From contig NZ_NAIA01000001.1 of assembly GCF_002192535.1 (NCBI RefSeq), positions 185,333-249,332 of the forward strand: DNA of 64,000 nucleotides, written 5' to 3'. The notes beneath the pieces were generated by a model that made no database searches, was not told the origin of the DNA, and was given only the letters and a program-made list of their open reading frames with translations. Origin of the DNA: Polynucleobacter hirudinilacicola (GTDB lineage Bacteria; Pseudomonadota; Gammaproteobacteria; Burkholderiales; Burkholderiaceae). The translations under genes and the position numbers were made by a program. Below are positions 10,496 through 19,120 of this stretch, piece by piece. Numbering within the stretch: the first letter of the stretch is position 1; each line of letters opens with the position of its first letter.

Positions 10496-11404
10496 ATGTC
10501 TTTCACACTCACCGGAAAACTCGTTGTCGCAATCTCATCGCGCGCCTTGTTTGATTTCGAGGAAGAGAATCGCATCTTCGAATCCAGTGATGACAGCGCT
10601 TATATGAAATTACAGCTTGAGCGGCTCGGTGAGGCAGCTCAAAAAGGTGTAGCGTTTCCCTTAGTAAAGAAACTCTTAGCCTTTAATGAAGAAGGTGAGC
10701 AACGCGTAGAAGTAGTCATCCTTTCTCGTAATGATCCCGTCAGTGGTTTGCGCGTATTCCGCTCTGCTGAGCACCATGGGCTACATCTAGAGCGTGGTGT
10801 ATTTACAAGAGGCCGCCCTCCCTACCATTACCTGCGCTCACTTCATGCCAATCTTTTCTTGTCTGCTAATGAAGATGATGTGAGAGCCACTATTGATGCG
10901 GGCTTCCCAGCTGCAAGGGTATATCCAGAGTCCAGCAAAACTGCAGAGTCTCATCCAAACGAAATTCGCATTGCATTTGACGGAGACGCAGTTCTCTTCT
11001 CTGATGAAGCAGAACAAGTCTTTCAGAAAAAAGGGCTTGAGGCTTTTGTAGATCATGAGAGTAAAAAGGTGGACATTCCATTGCCACCAGGACCCTTCAA
11101 ACCCTTGCTAGAAGCGCTCCACCGACTACAACGCTCTACTAGTGAAAATGGGATGCGCATTCGTACTGCGCTAGTCACCGCACGTTCTGCACCAGCACAT
11201 GAGCGCGCTATTCGAACTCTGATGGCATGGGGTATTGATGTGGATGAAGCGATGTTCTTGGGTGGCTTATCGAAGAGCGAGTTCTTACGAGAATTCGAAC
11301 CCGATTTTTTCTTTGATGATCAAACTGGTCACTGCCAATCTGCGGCTTCGGTTGCACCAACAGGTCACGTCGTATCAGGTGTATCTAATAAACCTAAAAA
11401 CTAG
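10496..11404 (+). CDS. 5'-nucleotidase (cytosolic IA-like family)
   Basis: This 302-residue protein belongs to the 5'-nucleotidase family related to vertebrate cytosolic 5'-nucleotidase I. It begins with KLVVAISSRALFDFEEENR and contains VVILSRNDPVSGLRVF, RIAFDGDAVLFSDEAE (an Asp-rich HAD-like motif) and ALVTARSAPAHERAIRTL. It ends in DVDEAMFLGGLSKSEFL and FFDDQTGHCQSA. The family dephosphorylates nucleoside monophosphates; the preferred substrate here is unknown. It sits between ilvA and queF on the same strand with short gaps, so it is likely co-transcribed. Confidence 0.9.
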   Translation: MSFTLTGKLVVAISSRALFDFEEENRIFESSDDSAYMKLQLERLGEAAQKGVAFPLVKKLLAFNEEGEQRVEVVILSRNDPVSGLRVFRSAEHHGLHLERGVFTRGRPPYHYLRSLHANLFLSANEDDVRATIDAGFPAARVYPESSKTAESHPNEIRIAFDGDAVLFSDEAEQVFQKKGLEAFVDHESKKVDIPLPPGPFKPLLEALHRLQRSTSENGMRIRTALVTARSAPAHERAIRTLMAWGIDVDEAMFLGGLSKSEFLREFEPDFFFDDQTGHCQSAASVAPTGHVVSGVSNKPKN

Positions 11405-11424
11405 TTACACAGCAAGTAATCATA

Positions 11425-12252
11425 ATGGCCACAATCCCACTCGGACAATCATCGCAATACCCAGATCGGTATGATCCAAGCTTGCTATTTCCAATTCCCA
11501 GAATGGAGAACCGCAAGAAGCTAGGGCTTAAAGAAGATCAGGCATTACCGTTTGTTGGTGTTGATATTTGGAATGCCTTTGAGCTCAGTTGGCTCAATAA
11601 AAAAGGTAAGCCACAAATTGCATTGGCAGAGTTTCAGATTCCTGCAGACTCTCCAAACATGATTGAGTCTAAATCTTTCAAGCTCTATCTCAATAGCCTC
11701 AACAGCGCTCGCTTTGAGGACGAGAACGAAGTTAAAGAACGCCTCATTACAGATTTATCAGCGGTCGCTGGCAGCAAAATCACCACTCGCATCAACCCAA
11801 CTGAAGCAATCTCTAAAAAAGGGATGCAAGAAATGGGTGGCATCTTGATGGATCGCCTTGATATCGAGATTGATCCCCACTTACCAGCAGACCCGAGCCT
11901 CTTGGGCGTAAACGAATCCTTTGGCCCAATTGAACAATGCTTAGTGTCACACCTGCTTAAATCAAACTGCCCTGTTACAGGACAGCCAGATTGGGCGAGT
12001 GTGCAAATTCGTTACCAAGGAAGACCCATTCTAGAAGAAGGCTTGTTGCGCTACCTAATTGGCTTTAGACAGTTGGGCGAGTTTCATGAACATTGTGTTG
12101 AAACCATCTTTACCGATATTAAGCGCCAGTGCAAACCAGAGAAGTTATCGGTGTATGCGCGCTACACAAGACGTGGCGGTTTGGATATTAATCCATTTCG
12201 TACCGATCACAATTCACCTTGGCCGGATAATATTCGGCATGCAAGACAGTAA
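11425..12252 (+). CDS. queF: NADPH-dependent 7-cyano-7-deazaguanine reductase QueF (long form)
   Basis: The 275-residue protein matches the two-domain (bicistronic-fold) QueF of E. coli type, about 280 residues. It reduces preQ0 to preQ1 in queuosine synthesis. The QueF motif ESKSFKLYLNS lies at 81-91, and the catalytic cysteine is C182 in LKSNCPVTGQPDW. The block CVETIFTDIKRQCKPEKLSV and the C-terminal RRGGLDINPFRT are also characteristic. It lies downstream of the 5'-nucleotidase gene; the plus-strand genes after it belong to an unrelated signalling block. Confidence 0.96.
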   Translation: MATIPLGQSSQYPDRYDPSLLFPIPRMENRKKLGLKEDQALPFVGVDIWNAFELSWLNKKGKPQIALAEFQIPADSPNMIESKSFKLYLNSLNSARFEDENEVKERLITDLSAVAGSKITTRINPTEAISKKGMQEMGGILMDRLDIEIDPHLPADPSLLGVNESFGPIEQCLVSHLLKSNCPVTGQPDWASVQIRYQGRPILEEGLLRYLIGFRQLGEFHEHCVETIFTDIKRQCKPEKLSVYARYTRRGGLDINPFRTDHNSPWPDNIRHARQ

Positions 12253-12465
12253 TCACAATTCACCAGTCACGCCCGCAACAGCCCCTCAAGGTCAAGAGAG
12301 TTGCTTTATTGCCATGATATTAAGGTTTATTCAAGCGGACAATTCCTTAACTTCTCAATATCATTTAGTATCTGCAAAAGGGTGCGATACGCCATAGAAG
12401 TGAAGTGCAATCTGGCGTGTTGGGCGCTGTGATAACTACAAAGCACATGTATTTGGGACAAAATT
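12253..12465. other. Intergenic stretch between queF and the signalling block
   Basis: This 213-bp gap has no convincing coding frame, hairpin terminator or repeat. It marks the left junction between conserved housekeeping genes and the light/two-component block, and probably holds the promoter of the HD-GYP gene. Confidence 0.5.
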
Positions 12466-13629
12466 TTGAATAAAGCCATTGATCTGATGCGCCGCTCTTC
12501 CGTTCTCGTAGTGGATGACTCGCCCGACAACCTCAAGCTCATAGGCGGGCTTCTCAAGGATTTATACCGCGTTAAGATAGCCACCGACGGGGAGAAAGCG
12601 CTAGCCATAGCACGTGGACCCTCAACTCCCGATTTAATCCTCCTTGACGTCATGATGCCTGGCATGTCTGGATATGATGTCTGCAGATTACTGAAGTCAG
12701 ACCCACTGACACAAAATGTTCCGATCATTTTTCTGACGGCACTATCTTCAGATCAAGACGAGAGCGAGGGTCTCGAGATTGGTGGAGCAGACTATGTGAC
12801 AAAGCCAGTCAATCCACGGGTACTTTTAGCGCGCGTGAAGACGCAGATTGAAAACAAGGCCTCAAGCGATTTCATCCGCAACCAAAATGACTTTTTAGAT
12901 GCTGAGGTACAACGACGCACCCTTGAGCTTACTGCCATTCAAGACGTCACTATCTTGTCAATGGCATCTTTGGCTGAGACCCGAGACTCGGATACAGGTA
13001 ACCATATCCTACGAACCCAGTATTACGTCAGGGCTCTGGCTGAGGCTTTGCGTCAACACCCGCGTTTTCGCGATTACCTGACGCATGACGGCATCGACAT
13101 GCTTTTTAAGTCTGCCCCACTTCATGACATCGGCAAGGTGGGTATCCCAGATCACATCCTCCTAAAACCTGGACGTCTGACGATTGAAGAGTTCGAGATC
13201 ATGAAAACCCACACAACCTTGGGAAGGGATGCATTGCAAGGCGCCGAGAATTCTTTAGGCACACAGGTCGGTTTTTTAGAGATCGCCAAAGAGATTGCGT
13301 ATTGTCACCAAGAGAAGTGGGATGGTAGCGGTTATCCACAAGGTCTTAGTGGCGACGATATTCCCATTTCTGCGCGGCTGATGGCAGTAGCTGACGTCTA
13401 TGACGCTCTTATTAGTCGGCGGGTTTACAAAGAAGGTATGACGCACGAGGAAGCCATAGCCATCATTACAGACTCAGCTGGGACCCATTTTGATCCCGAT
13501 ATCGTAGAGGCCTTCTTATCTATCGACGACGAGTTCCGGCGAATTGCATTGAGATATACAGACAGCGATGAGGATCTCGACAAGAAACGGGATAAGCTAG
13601 AGCAGATCCCATCACAAAACGGTAAATAG
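12466..13629 (+). CDS. Response regulator with HD-GYP phosphodiesterase domain
   Basis: The 387-residue protein has an N-terminal receiver domain (about 12-125) with acidic pair D17-D18, phospho-acceptor D61 (LILLDVMMP) and lysine K113 (YVTKPVNP). A coiled linker leads into an HD-GYP domain with HDIGKVGIPDHILLKPG, MKTHTTLG, HQEKWDGSGYPQGL and AVADVYDAL. All expected metal and GYP residues are visible, so it should hydrolyse cyclic di-GMP, in a phosphorylation-dependent way. The start is a TTG at 12466; an ATG at 12487 would also keep the receiver intact. It is followed by a hybrid histidine kinase and a BLUF protein on the same strand. Confidence 0.93.
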   Translation: MNKAIDLMRRSSVLVVDDSPDNLKLIGGLLKDLYRVKIATDGEKALAIARGPSTPDLILLDVMMPGMSGYDVCRLLKSDPLTQNVPIIFLTALSSDQDESEGLEIGGADYVTKPVNPRVLLARVKTQIENKASSDFIRNQNDFLDAEVQRRTLELTAIQDVTILSMASLAETRDSDTGNHILRTQYYVRALAEALRQHPRFRDYLTHDGIDMLFKSAPLHDIGKVGIPDHILLKPGRLTIEEFEIMKTHTTLGRDALQGAENSLGTQVGFLEIAKEIAYCHQEKWDGSGYPQGLSGDDIPISARLMAVADVYDALISRRVYKEGMTHEEAIAIITDSAGTHFDPDIVEAFLSIDDEFRRIALRYTDSDEDLDKKRDKLEQIPSQNGK

Positions 13630-13732
13630 ACTATGCACTTGCTTGTGGGTGATCTAACTCAGATTAACCTGTCAAATACGGGCAAGTTAAATCAACAGCG
13701 AAGTAATCCTATAGGACATAGCATATGGATAT

Positions 13733-13746
13733 GAGGGACTCTTTTG
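13733..13746 (+). promoter_or_regulatory. Ribosome binding site supporting a TTG start of the hybrid kinase
   Basis: GAGGG at 13733-13737 is followed by a 6-base spacer and a TTG at 13744. No in-frame ATG with a comparable site is nearer than codon 6, so this decides the start. Confidence 0.55.
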
Positions 13747-16700
13747 GTAGAAATCAGAATGTTAAACGATAGCAAATCTGGTGGCGAACACTTTCACCTT
13801 AAGCGCTACTTTTCGATCGCTAGTGGGATTCTCATGCTCGCGATCGCACTGCCACTGTGCTATGCCTACTTTTATAGTGAGGTGGAAGAACGAACGCGTG
13901 TTACGAGCGAACACAATGAAGCACTTGCTAAAGCTTATGCAAACACAGTTTGGCCGATATATGGTGAATTTCTACTCCAGACAGACTTATCTCCGAGCGA
14001 ACGCCGCGAGAGCGAAACGACGAAATCACTCAATGCGTTGATTTACCAGCTGTCAAGCGGAAGTAAAGTATTAAAGATTAAGGCTTACAACCCCTCCGGG
14101 CTTGCTGTGTACTCATCAGTATTGAAGGAGATTGGTCAAGATAAAAAGGACAATTCTGGCTTCAATTCTGCGCTCCAAGGGCAGCAAATGAATGAGTTGA
14201 CACATCGTGGCGAAATGAGTGTTACCGAGGGCACGGTTACAAACGTTGATGTCGTTTCCTCCTACATTCCCATTCGATTGACGCCAGATGGGCCCGTAGT
14301 TGGGGTGTTCGAGCTTTATTCCGATATTACTGAGTCATTAGCAACCCTCAAAGAGAGTACGCTTAAGCTACTGTTTTTTCTGATTGGTATTTTTCTGCTG
14401 CTCTACCTTTGCCTGCTTGCAATTGTTGCGCGCGCCGACAAACTGCTCAAACTGCAATATGACGAGCTGGATATTCAGAACACACAAATGCGCGAGCAGG
14501 CCGCTGAGGTTCTGCGAGCTAAACAAACCGCCGAAAACGCCACACAAGCAAAGAGCGAGTTCCTTGCAAATATGAGTCATGAAATCCGCACGCCAATGAA
14601 CGCCATTATTGGCATGAGTCACTTGGCCCTCAGAACTCAGCTAACCAAGCAGCAGCGCACATATATAGAGCGAGTACAACGCTCAGGAATAAATCTTTTA
14701 GCAGTCATTAACGACATCCTTGATTTCAGCAAGATCGAGGCAGGCAAGATGTCCCTGGAATCTGTTGATTTTCAACTTGAAGATGTGATGGAGCATCTAT
14801 CCAATCTGGTGGGCTTGAGTGCTGATGACAAGGGTTTAGAACTGTTATTTGATATAGCAAGCGATGTTCCCACTAAGCTGATAGGTGATCCGTTACGGCT
14901 GGGGCAGATACTAATCAACCTCAGCAGCAATGCAGTGAAATTTACTGACAGCGGCGAAATCATTGTGCGCATCGAGCGTTCTTTGACACAGGGCCTGCCC
15001 GAAGGTCAAATCGAGTTGCATGTAAGTGTTCACGACTCAGGTATTGGCATGTCACCGGAGCAATGCGAACGATTGTTTCAATCCTTTGGTCAGGCGGATG
15101 CATCCACAACACGTAAGTATGGCGGCACTGGACTCGGGTTAGTCATTTCCAAGAGCCTGATCGAACAGATGCAGGGACGTATTTGGGTGGAGAGTGAGTA
15201 TGGGAAGGGCTCCACATTTCACTTCATTGCCCGATTTGGAGTTCAGCATGAGAATACGCGCTCGATTACGATCTCACCTGATACTTGGTTTGGCAAGCGA
15301 GTTCTGATTGTTGATGACAATCCAGCAGCGCTCGAAATTTTGGGTAGCATGATGCGACAGTTGGGACTGAAGACTGATGAGGTCCGAGACGGAGCTCAGG
15401 CACTGATAAAGATTCAACAAGCCCTAGAAACTGGATTGTCCTATGACGTGGTCTTGATTGATTGGCAAATGCCAACGCTAGACGGGGTTGAAACGGTGCG
15501 GCGCTTACAACAGTTAACTGGAAATAACACGCCAGCAATCATCATGGTCACCGCTTATGGTCGTGACGAGGCCTTGAGTGCGGCCAAGACAAGCGGTGTG
15601 CAACTGGACACCGTACTGAATAAGCCTGTAATGTTACAGACCATGGCAAACGTGTTAGCGCAAGCCTTTAAGCTTGACAGTGCCATTGATAGCGACACAG
15701 CAAGCCATCTTGCAGATGAAGAATCCATGGCAGGATCGCTCAGTGGATTGCGCCTATTGCTGGTTGAGGATAACGAGATGAATCAGGAGCTTGCCAAGGA
15801 GCTATTGGGTCAAGCAGGCATTGAAGTAGTATTGGCTGAAAATGGTCAGATTGCACTGAACATTCTAGGCGCTGACGCGGCGTTCGACGGCGTACTCATG
15901 GATTGTCAAATGCCGGTGATGGACGGCTACACCGCAAGCAGACTCATTCGCGAAGATGTGCGCTACGAGGGACTTCCAATTGTTGCAATGACGGCCAACG
16001 CAATGCTTGGCGATCGTGAGAAGGTGCTTGAGGCCGGGATGTCTGACTATATCTCCAAGCCCATAAACGTACAAGCAATGTTTGCCACGATTGGTCGCTG
16101 GATGACACCTGGAAGATGCCGTGATGCCGTGCAGCAAAATAAGCCGTTGTCTCCAGCTAAACGCGTCCGAAGCGCTGAATCCGTAGAGCCAAAACAACCG
16201 TTGCTACAAGACGCACTATTAGTTAGTGAAATACCTCCATTGCCGGGGATCAACCTGCAAGAGGGGCTAGCCAGGACTATGAACAACCCAATGCTATACC
16301 GCAAAATAGCAATAAGCTTCCTGCAAACCCAGTCTGACTTTGTAAACCAATTTAAGAAGTCTCAGCATGATCCCGACTCCTCTGCAGCTACGCGCATGGC
16401 GCACACGCTTAAGAGCAATGCTGGCAACCTAGGCGCGGCGGAACTACAACTTGCTGCGGAGATGTTGGAGAGGATTTGCGCTAACGGCGCTGATGCACAG
16501 AAAATTCATGAGGCACTACTCCCTGTGCAGGTAGCACTTGACCAGGTTACCGCTGGTCTTCGGAGCTGGATAGACTCTGCCGGATCCCAACAGTCACTGA
16601 ACGTTGCGCAGTCAGTGAACTCGGAGCCCCTGGTGCTTGCCGCAGATCTCCAGCGTCTGCGAATACTGTTAATGGACAGTGATCAGGAAGCTGAAGATTT

Positions 16701-16830
16701 AGTGAATGAGTTATTGCGGCGGCTAAGTGGCGCTCCCCCCACTCCGGCATTGGAGGTAATTGCACGCTTCATTGATCAATACCAGTTCGATGAAGCACTC
16801 AAGGCCCTCGCGCTTATCGAGTCGGCATGA
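13744..16830 (+). CDS. Hybrid sensor histidine kinase with two receivers and HPt domain
   Basis: This 1028-residue inner-membrane kinase has two transmembrane helices (about 22-45 and 207-228) flanking a periplasmic sensor of some 160 residues. A cytoplasmic coiled coil follows, then HisKA with H279 ([16 protein letters not shown]) and a HATPase domain with N, G1 and G2 boxes ([38 protein letters not shown]). Receiver 1 has D573 ([12 protein letters not shown]) and receiver 2 has D720 ([12 protein letters not shown]). An HPt domain follows with H887 ([14 protein letters not shown]), leaving about 80 residues after it. The layout allows a full His-Asp-His-Asp relay, with the upstream HD-GYP regulator as the obvious output. 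The periplasmic ligand is unknown. Confidence 0.94.
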   Translation: MVEIRMLNDSKSGGEHFHLKRYFSIASGILMLAIALPLCYAYFYSEVEERTRVTSEHNEALAKAYANTVWPIYGEFLLQTDLSPSERRESETTKSLNALIYQLSSGSKVLKIKAYNPSGLAVYSSVLKEIGQDKKDNSGFNSALQGQQMNELTHRGEMSVTEGTVTNVDVVSSYIPIRLTPDGPVVGVFELYSDITESLATLKESTLKLLFFLIGIFLLLYLCLLAIVARADKLLKLQYDELDIQNTQMREQAAEVLRAKQTAENATQAKSEFLANMSHEIRTPMNAIIGMSHLALRTQLTKQQRTYIERVQRSGINLLAVINDILDFSKIEAGKMSLESVDFQLEDVMEHLSNLVGLSADDKGLELLFDIASDVPTKLIGDPLRLGQILINLSSNAVKFTDSGEIIVRIERSLTQGLPEGQIELHVSVHDSGIGMSPEQCERLFQSFGQADASTTRKYGGTGLGLVISKSLIEQMQGRIWVESEYGKGSTFHFIARFGVQHENTRSITISPDTWFGKRVLIVDDNPAALEILGSMMRQLGLKTDEVRDGAQALIKIQQALETGLSYDVVLIDWQMPTLDGVETVRRLQQLTGNNTPAIIMVTAYGRDEALSAAKTSGVQLDTVLNKPVMLQTMANVLAQAFKLDSAIDSDTASHLADEESMAGSLSGLRLLLVEDNEMNQELAKELLGQAGIEVVLAENGQIALNILGADAAFDGVLMDCQMPVMDGYTASRLIREDVRYEGLPIVAMTANAMLGDREKVLEAGMSDYISKPINVQAMFATIGRWMTPGRCRDAVQQNKPLSPAKRVRSAESVEPKQPLLQDALLVSEIPPLPGINLQEGLARTMNNPMLYRKIAISFLQTQSDFVNQFKKSQHDPDSSAATRMAHTLKSNAGNLGAAELQLAAEMLERICANGADAQKIHEALLPVQVALDQVTAGLRSWIDSAGSQQSLNVAQSVNSEPLVLAADLQRLRILLMDSDQEAEDLVNELLRRLSGAPPTPALEVIARFIDQYQFDEALKALALIESA

Positions 16831-16880
16831 AGTTCGTAAACATTTAGCTGGCGCGGACCGCTGAAGAAAGGAGTCTTGAA

Positions 16881-17303
16881 ATGACTATTACACAATTGAT
16901 TTATGTAAGCGATCTGGTAAACCGAGATGAGACCCAACTCGCAGCCATTCTCGAGTCAGCCGTTCGCCACAACCGGGAAAATGACATTTCTGGCATGTTG
17001 CTTTATTCAGGTGGTAATTTTTTGCAGGTACTTGAGGGTACAAAAGAACAGGTTCGTGAGACCTACCAACGAATTTGTCGTGATCTCCGGCACACCAATA
17101 TCCTCATCTTGACGCAAGAAGAGATAAATGAGCGACACTTTTCTGATTGGAGCATGGGCTATCGCCAACTCTCTGAAGCAGATGTCGCCCAATTTCCTAA
17201 ATATGCTCCATATTTTCAGTTCGGATTCAAACCTAAAGACTTCAAGGCCAAGCCCGGTGCAGCACTAGAAATGCTCAAGCTTTTCAGCAAAGGGATGCTC
17301 TGA
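16881..17303 (+). CDS. BLUF-domain blue-light sensor protein
   Basis: The 140-residue protein is a short BLUF (FAD-binding) photoreceptor with only about 40 residues after the core domain. The flavin-contacting residues are present: Y8 (LIYVS), N31, Q49 (GGNFLQVLEG), W90 and M92 (DWSMGY). Spacing relative to Y8 is one residue shorter than in PixD or BlrB at every later position, consistent with one deletion between Y8 and N31. A strong AAAGGAG site precedes the ATG. Short BLUF proteins act by contacting a partner. The adjacent hybrid kinase and HD-GYP regulator are candidate partners, but that link is inferred from gene order only. Confidence 0.93.
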   Translation: MTITQLIYVSDLVNRDETQLAAILESAVRHNRENDISGMLLYSGGNFLQVLEGTKEQVRETYQRICRDLRHTNILILTQEEINERHFSDWSMGYRQLSEADVAQFPKYAPYFQFGFKPKDFKAKPGAALEMLKLFSKGML

Positions 17304-17332
17304 AGTGCTGCAGAAATTTTGGAGCTTGATAT

Positions 17333-17358
17333 AAAAAGGCCCTGTTATACAGGGCCTT
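17333..17358 (-). terminator. Rho-independent terminator of ssb
   Basis: AAGGCCCTG (17336-17344) and CAGGGCCTT (17350-17358) pair around a five-base loop. On the minus strand the stem is followed by a T-run, so it terminates ssb. It also lies between the converging BLUF and ssb genes and may act weakly in the other direction. Confidence 0.8.
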
Positions 17359-17395
17359 GGGGATCACGCTTTACACAAACAGTCGTATGTGTGCT

Positions 17396-17851
17396 TTAAA
17401 ACGGAATATCGTCGTCCATTGCGCCTAGTGATGCAGCGTTTGAAGCTGCAGGCGCGGACTGTTCAGCCGGCTTTGAGCGACTATAGCTCTCGCCACCGTC
17501 ACCACTTCCGCCTACTGGCTTACCACCAAGCATTTGCATTGTTTCTGCAACGATCTCTGTGGAATACTTTTCTTGGCCACTAGCGTCAGTCCATTTACGA
17601 GTCCGCAAACGACCTTCAACGTATACCTGTGAACCTTTTTTGAGGTATTGACCAGCGATTTCTGCAAGCTTGCCAAAGAATGCAACACGATGCCATTCTG
17701 TGGTTTCTTTCATTTCACCAGTTTGCTTATCTTTGTAGCGATCAGATGTTGCTACTGAAATGTTTGTAACGGCGTCGCCGCTTGGCATGTAACGCGTTTC
17801 TGGATCACGTCCTACGTTACCTACGATGATGACTTTATTTACCGAAGCCAT
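17396..17851 (-). CDS. ssb: Single-stranded DNA-binding protein
   Basis: The 151-residue SSB has the OB-fold N-terminus ([21 protein letters not shown], with [16 protein letters not shown] and [20 protein letters not shown]). The linker is Gly/Ser-rich, and the acidic tail DDDIPF docks replication and repair proteins. It binds ssDNA as a tetramer. It lies 71 bp downstream of an MFS gene on the same strand and ends at a clear terminator. UvrA, encoded divergently upstream of the MFS gene, shares the DNA-repair theme; ssb and uvrA are often neighbours in proteobacteria. Confidence 0.98.
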   Translation of the reverse strand: MASVNKVIIVGNVGRDPETRYMPSGDAVTNISVATSDRYKDKQTGEMKETTEWHRVAFFGKLAEIAGQYLKKGSQVYVEGRLRTRKWTDASGQEKYSTEIVAETMQMLGGKPVGGSGDGGESYSRSKPAEQSAPAASNAASLGAMDDDIPF

Positions 17852-17922
17852 GTTGTCTCCCGAAGAAAAATGCTGCTGTTATTACTGCTAAAAAATTACT
17901 TGCTTGAACTCATTAAATGAAG

Positions 17923-19083
17923 CTACGGCTGCGTCTTTGCTGGCAATTCGCGCATCGACCAGGCAATTATAAGCCAGCACACTAAGAGGACCGCCCCCGT
18001 CATAAAGACCGATAAATCACCGTGGCTATCCATCAAATAACCTCCAACAGCAGCGCCAGCAAATAAACCGATCGATTGTGTGGTGTTGTAAACACCTAGG
18101 GCTGTTCCCTTTGATTCCTTTGCAAATCGAGATACTAAGGATGGTTGTAATGCTTCCAGTAAGTTAAATCCCACAAAATAAACTAACAAAGCAATTGCAA
18201 TTGAAGTAATTGAGGAGCTGTGTGTAAATAAAAATTCAGCAATGAGTAACAATACGATTGCAACAAGCATGGTGGTGCGAAGTTGTTGCTTCTTTTCACC
18301 AAAGATCAGAAGAGGTGCCATAAAGAAAAAAGATAGCAAAACGACTGGGAGATAAATTTCCCAATGCGAAGCCAAGGGCAATCCTGCTTGCACTAGTAAA
18401 CGCGGCACCACTAAGAACATCGCCACCTGGGTTGCATTCAATACGAATACACCAACATTCAAGCGCATCAACTCAGGACGAAAAAATACTTCCTTCAAGG
18501 AAGCTTGCTGAACTTGGACTTCAGGATGAGTGCTTGGTAAGACGTAATACGTCACAACCATTGCTATCACCCCAAGAATCGCCAATACAACAAACATTCC
18601 ACTTAGGCTAATCACTTTATAAATTGGCGCAGCAATCACCAAAGATAGCGCGAATGAGAGTGCAATGCTGCCTCCCACCAAAGCCATAGCCCGCGTACGC
18701 ACTTGTTCACGCGTAAGATCGGCAACCCATGCAGAAACTGCGGCTGATATCGCTCCAGCCCCCATGACGCCTCGCCCAATGGCAATCCATAACAAATCAT
18801 CCTTAGCAGCAGAGATCAAGGCGCCGGCAATAAACAAGGAAAGGCCCCATAAAACCACTGGTTTGCGGCCAATTCGGTCAGATAAACGCCCCAGGGGGAT
18901 ATGAAAACAGGCCTGCACAATATTGAATATTCCGAGGGTCAAACCCACCCAAAAGGCCTGTTCGCCACCAGGTAGACCCTGCGCATGAATACTAAAGACC
19001 GGCAAAAGCAGAAACAGGCCCAGCATACGAAGGCCAAAGATGCCTGCTAAGGCCAGAGTGGAGCGAAGTTCAGAAGGATTCAT
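17923..19083 (-). CDS. MFS transporter
   Basis: The 386-residue protein has about twelve hydrophobic segments and the major facilitator loop motif (HIPLGRLSDRIGRKPVVLWG) after helix 2. It resembles the small drug-exporter-like permeases that sit between ssb and uvrA in Burkholderiales. The substrate cannot be told from sequence. The start ATG (MNPSELRSTLALAG) lies 37 bp from the divergent uvrA start, so the two promoters must overlap. Confidence 0.9.
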   Translation of the reverse strand: MNPSELRSTLALAGIFGLRMLGLFLLLPVFSIHAQGLPGGEQAFWVGLTLGIFNIVQACFHIPLGRLSDRIGRKPVVLWGLSLFIAGALISAAKDDLLWIAIGRGVMGAGAISAAVSAWVADLTREQVRTRAMALVGGSIALSFALSLVIAAPIYKVISLSGMFVVLAILGVIAMVVTYYVLPSTHPEVQVQQASLKEVFFRPELMRLNVGVFVLNATQVAMFLVVPRLLVQAGLPLASHWEIYLPVVLLSFFFMAPLLIFGEKKQQLRTTMLVAIVLLLIAEFLFTHSSSITSIAIALLVYFVGFNLLEALQPSLVSRFAKESKGTALGVYNTTQSIGLFAGAAVGGYLMDSHGDLSVFMTGAVLLVCWLIIAWSMRELPAKTQP

Positions 19084-19120
19084 GGGAAAGAGCTATATTA
19101 ACAAGTTACGCTAAAAAATC

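Noticed and set aside
12327..12728. Minus-strand 133-codon frame opposite the HD-GYP receiver
   Set aside because: No recognisable motif, and it overlaps the well-supported receiver domain on the other strand.
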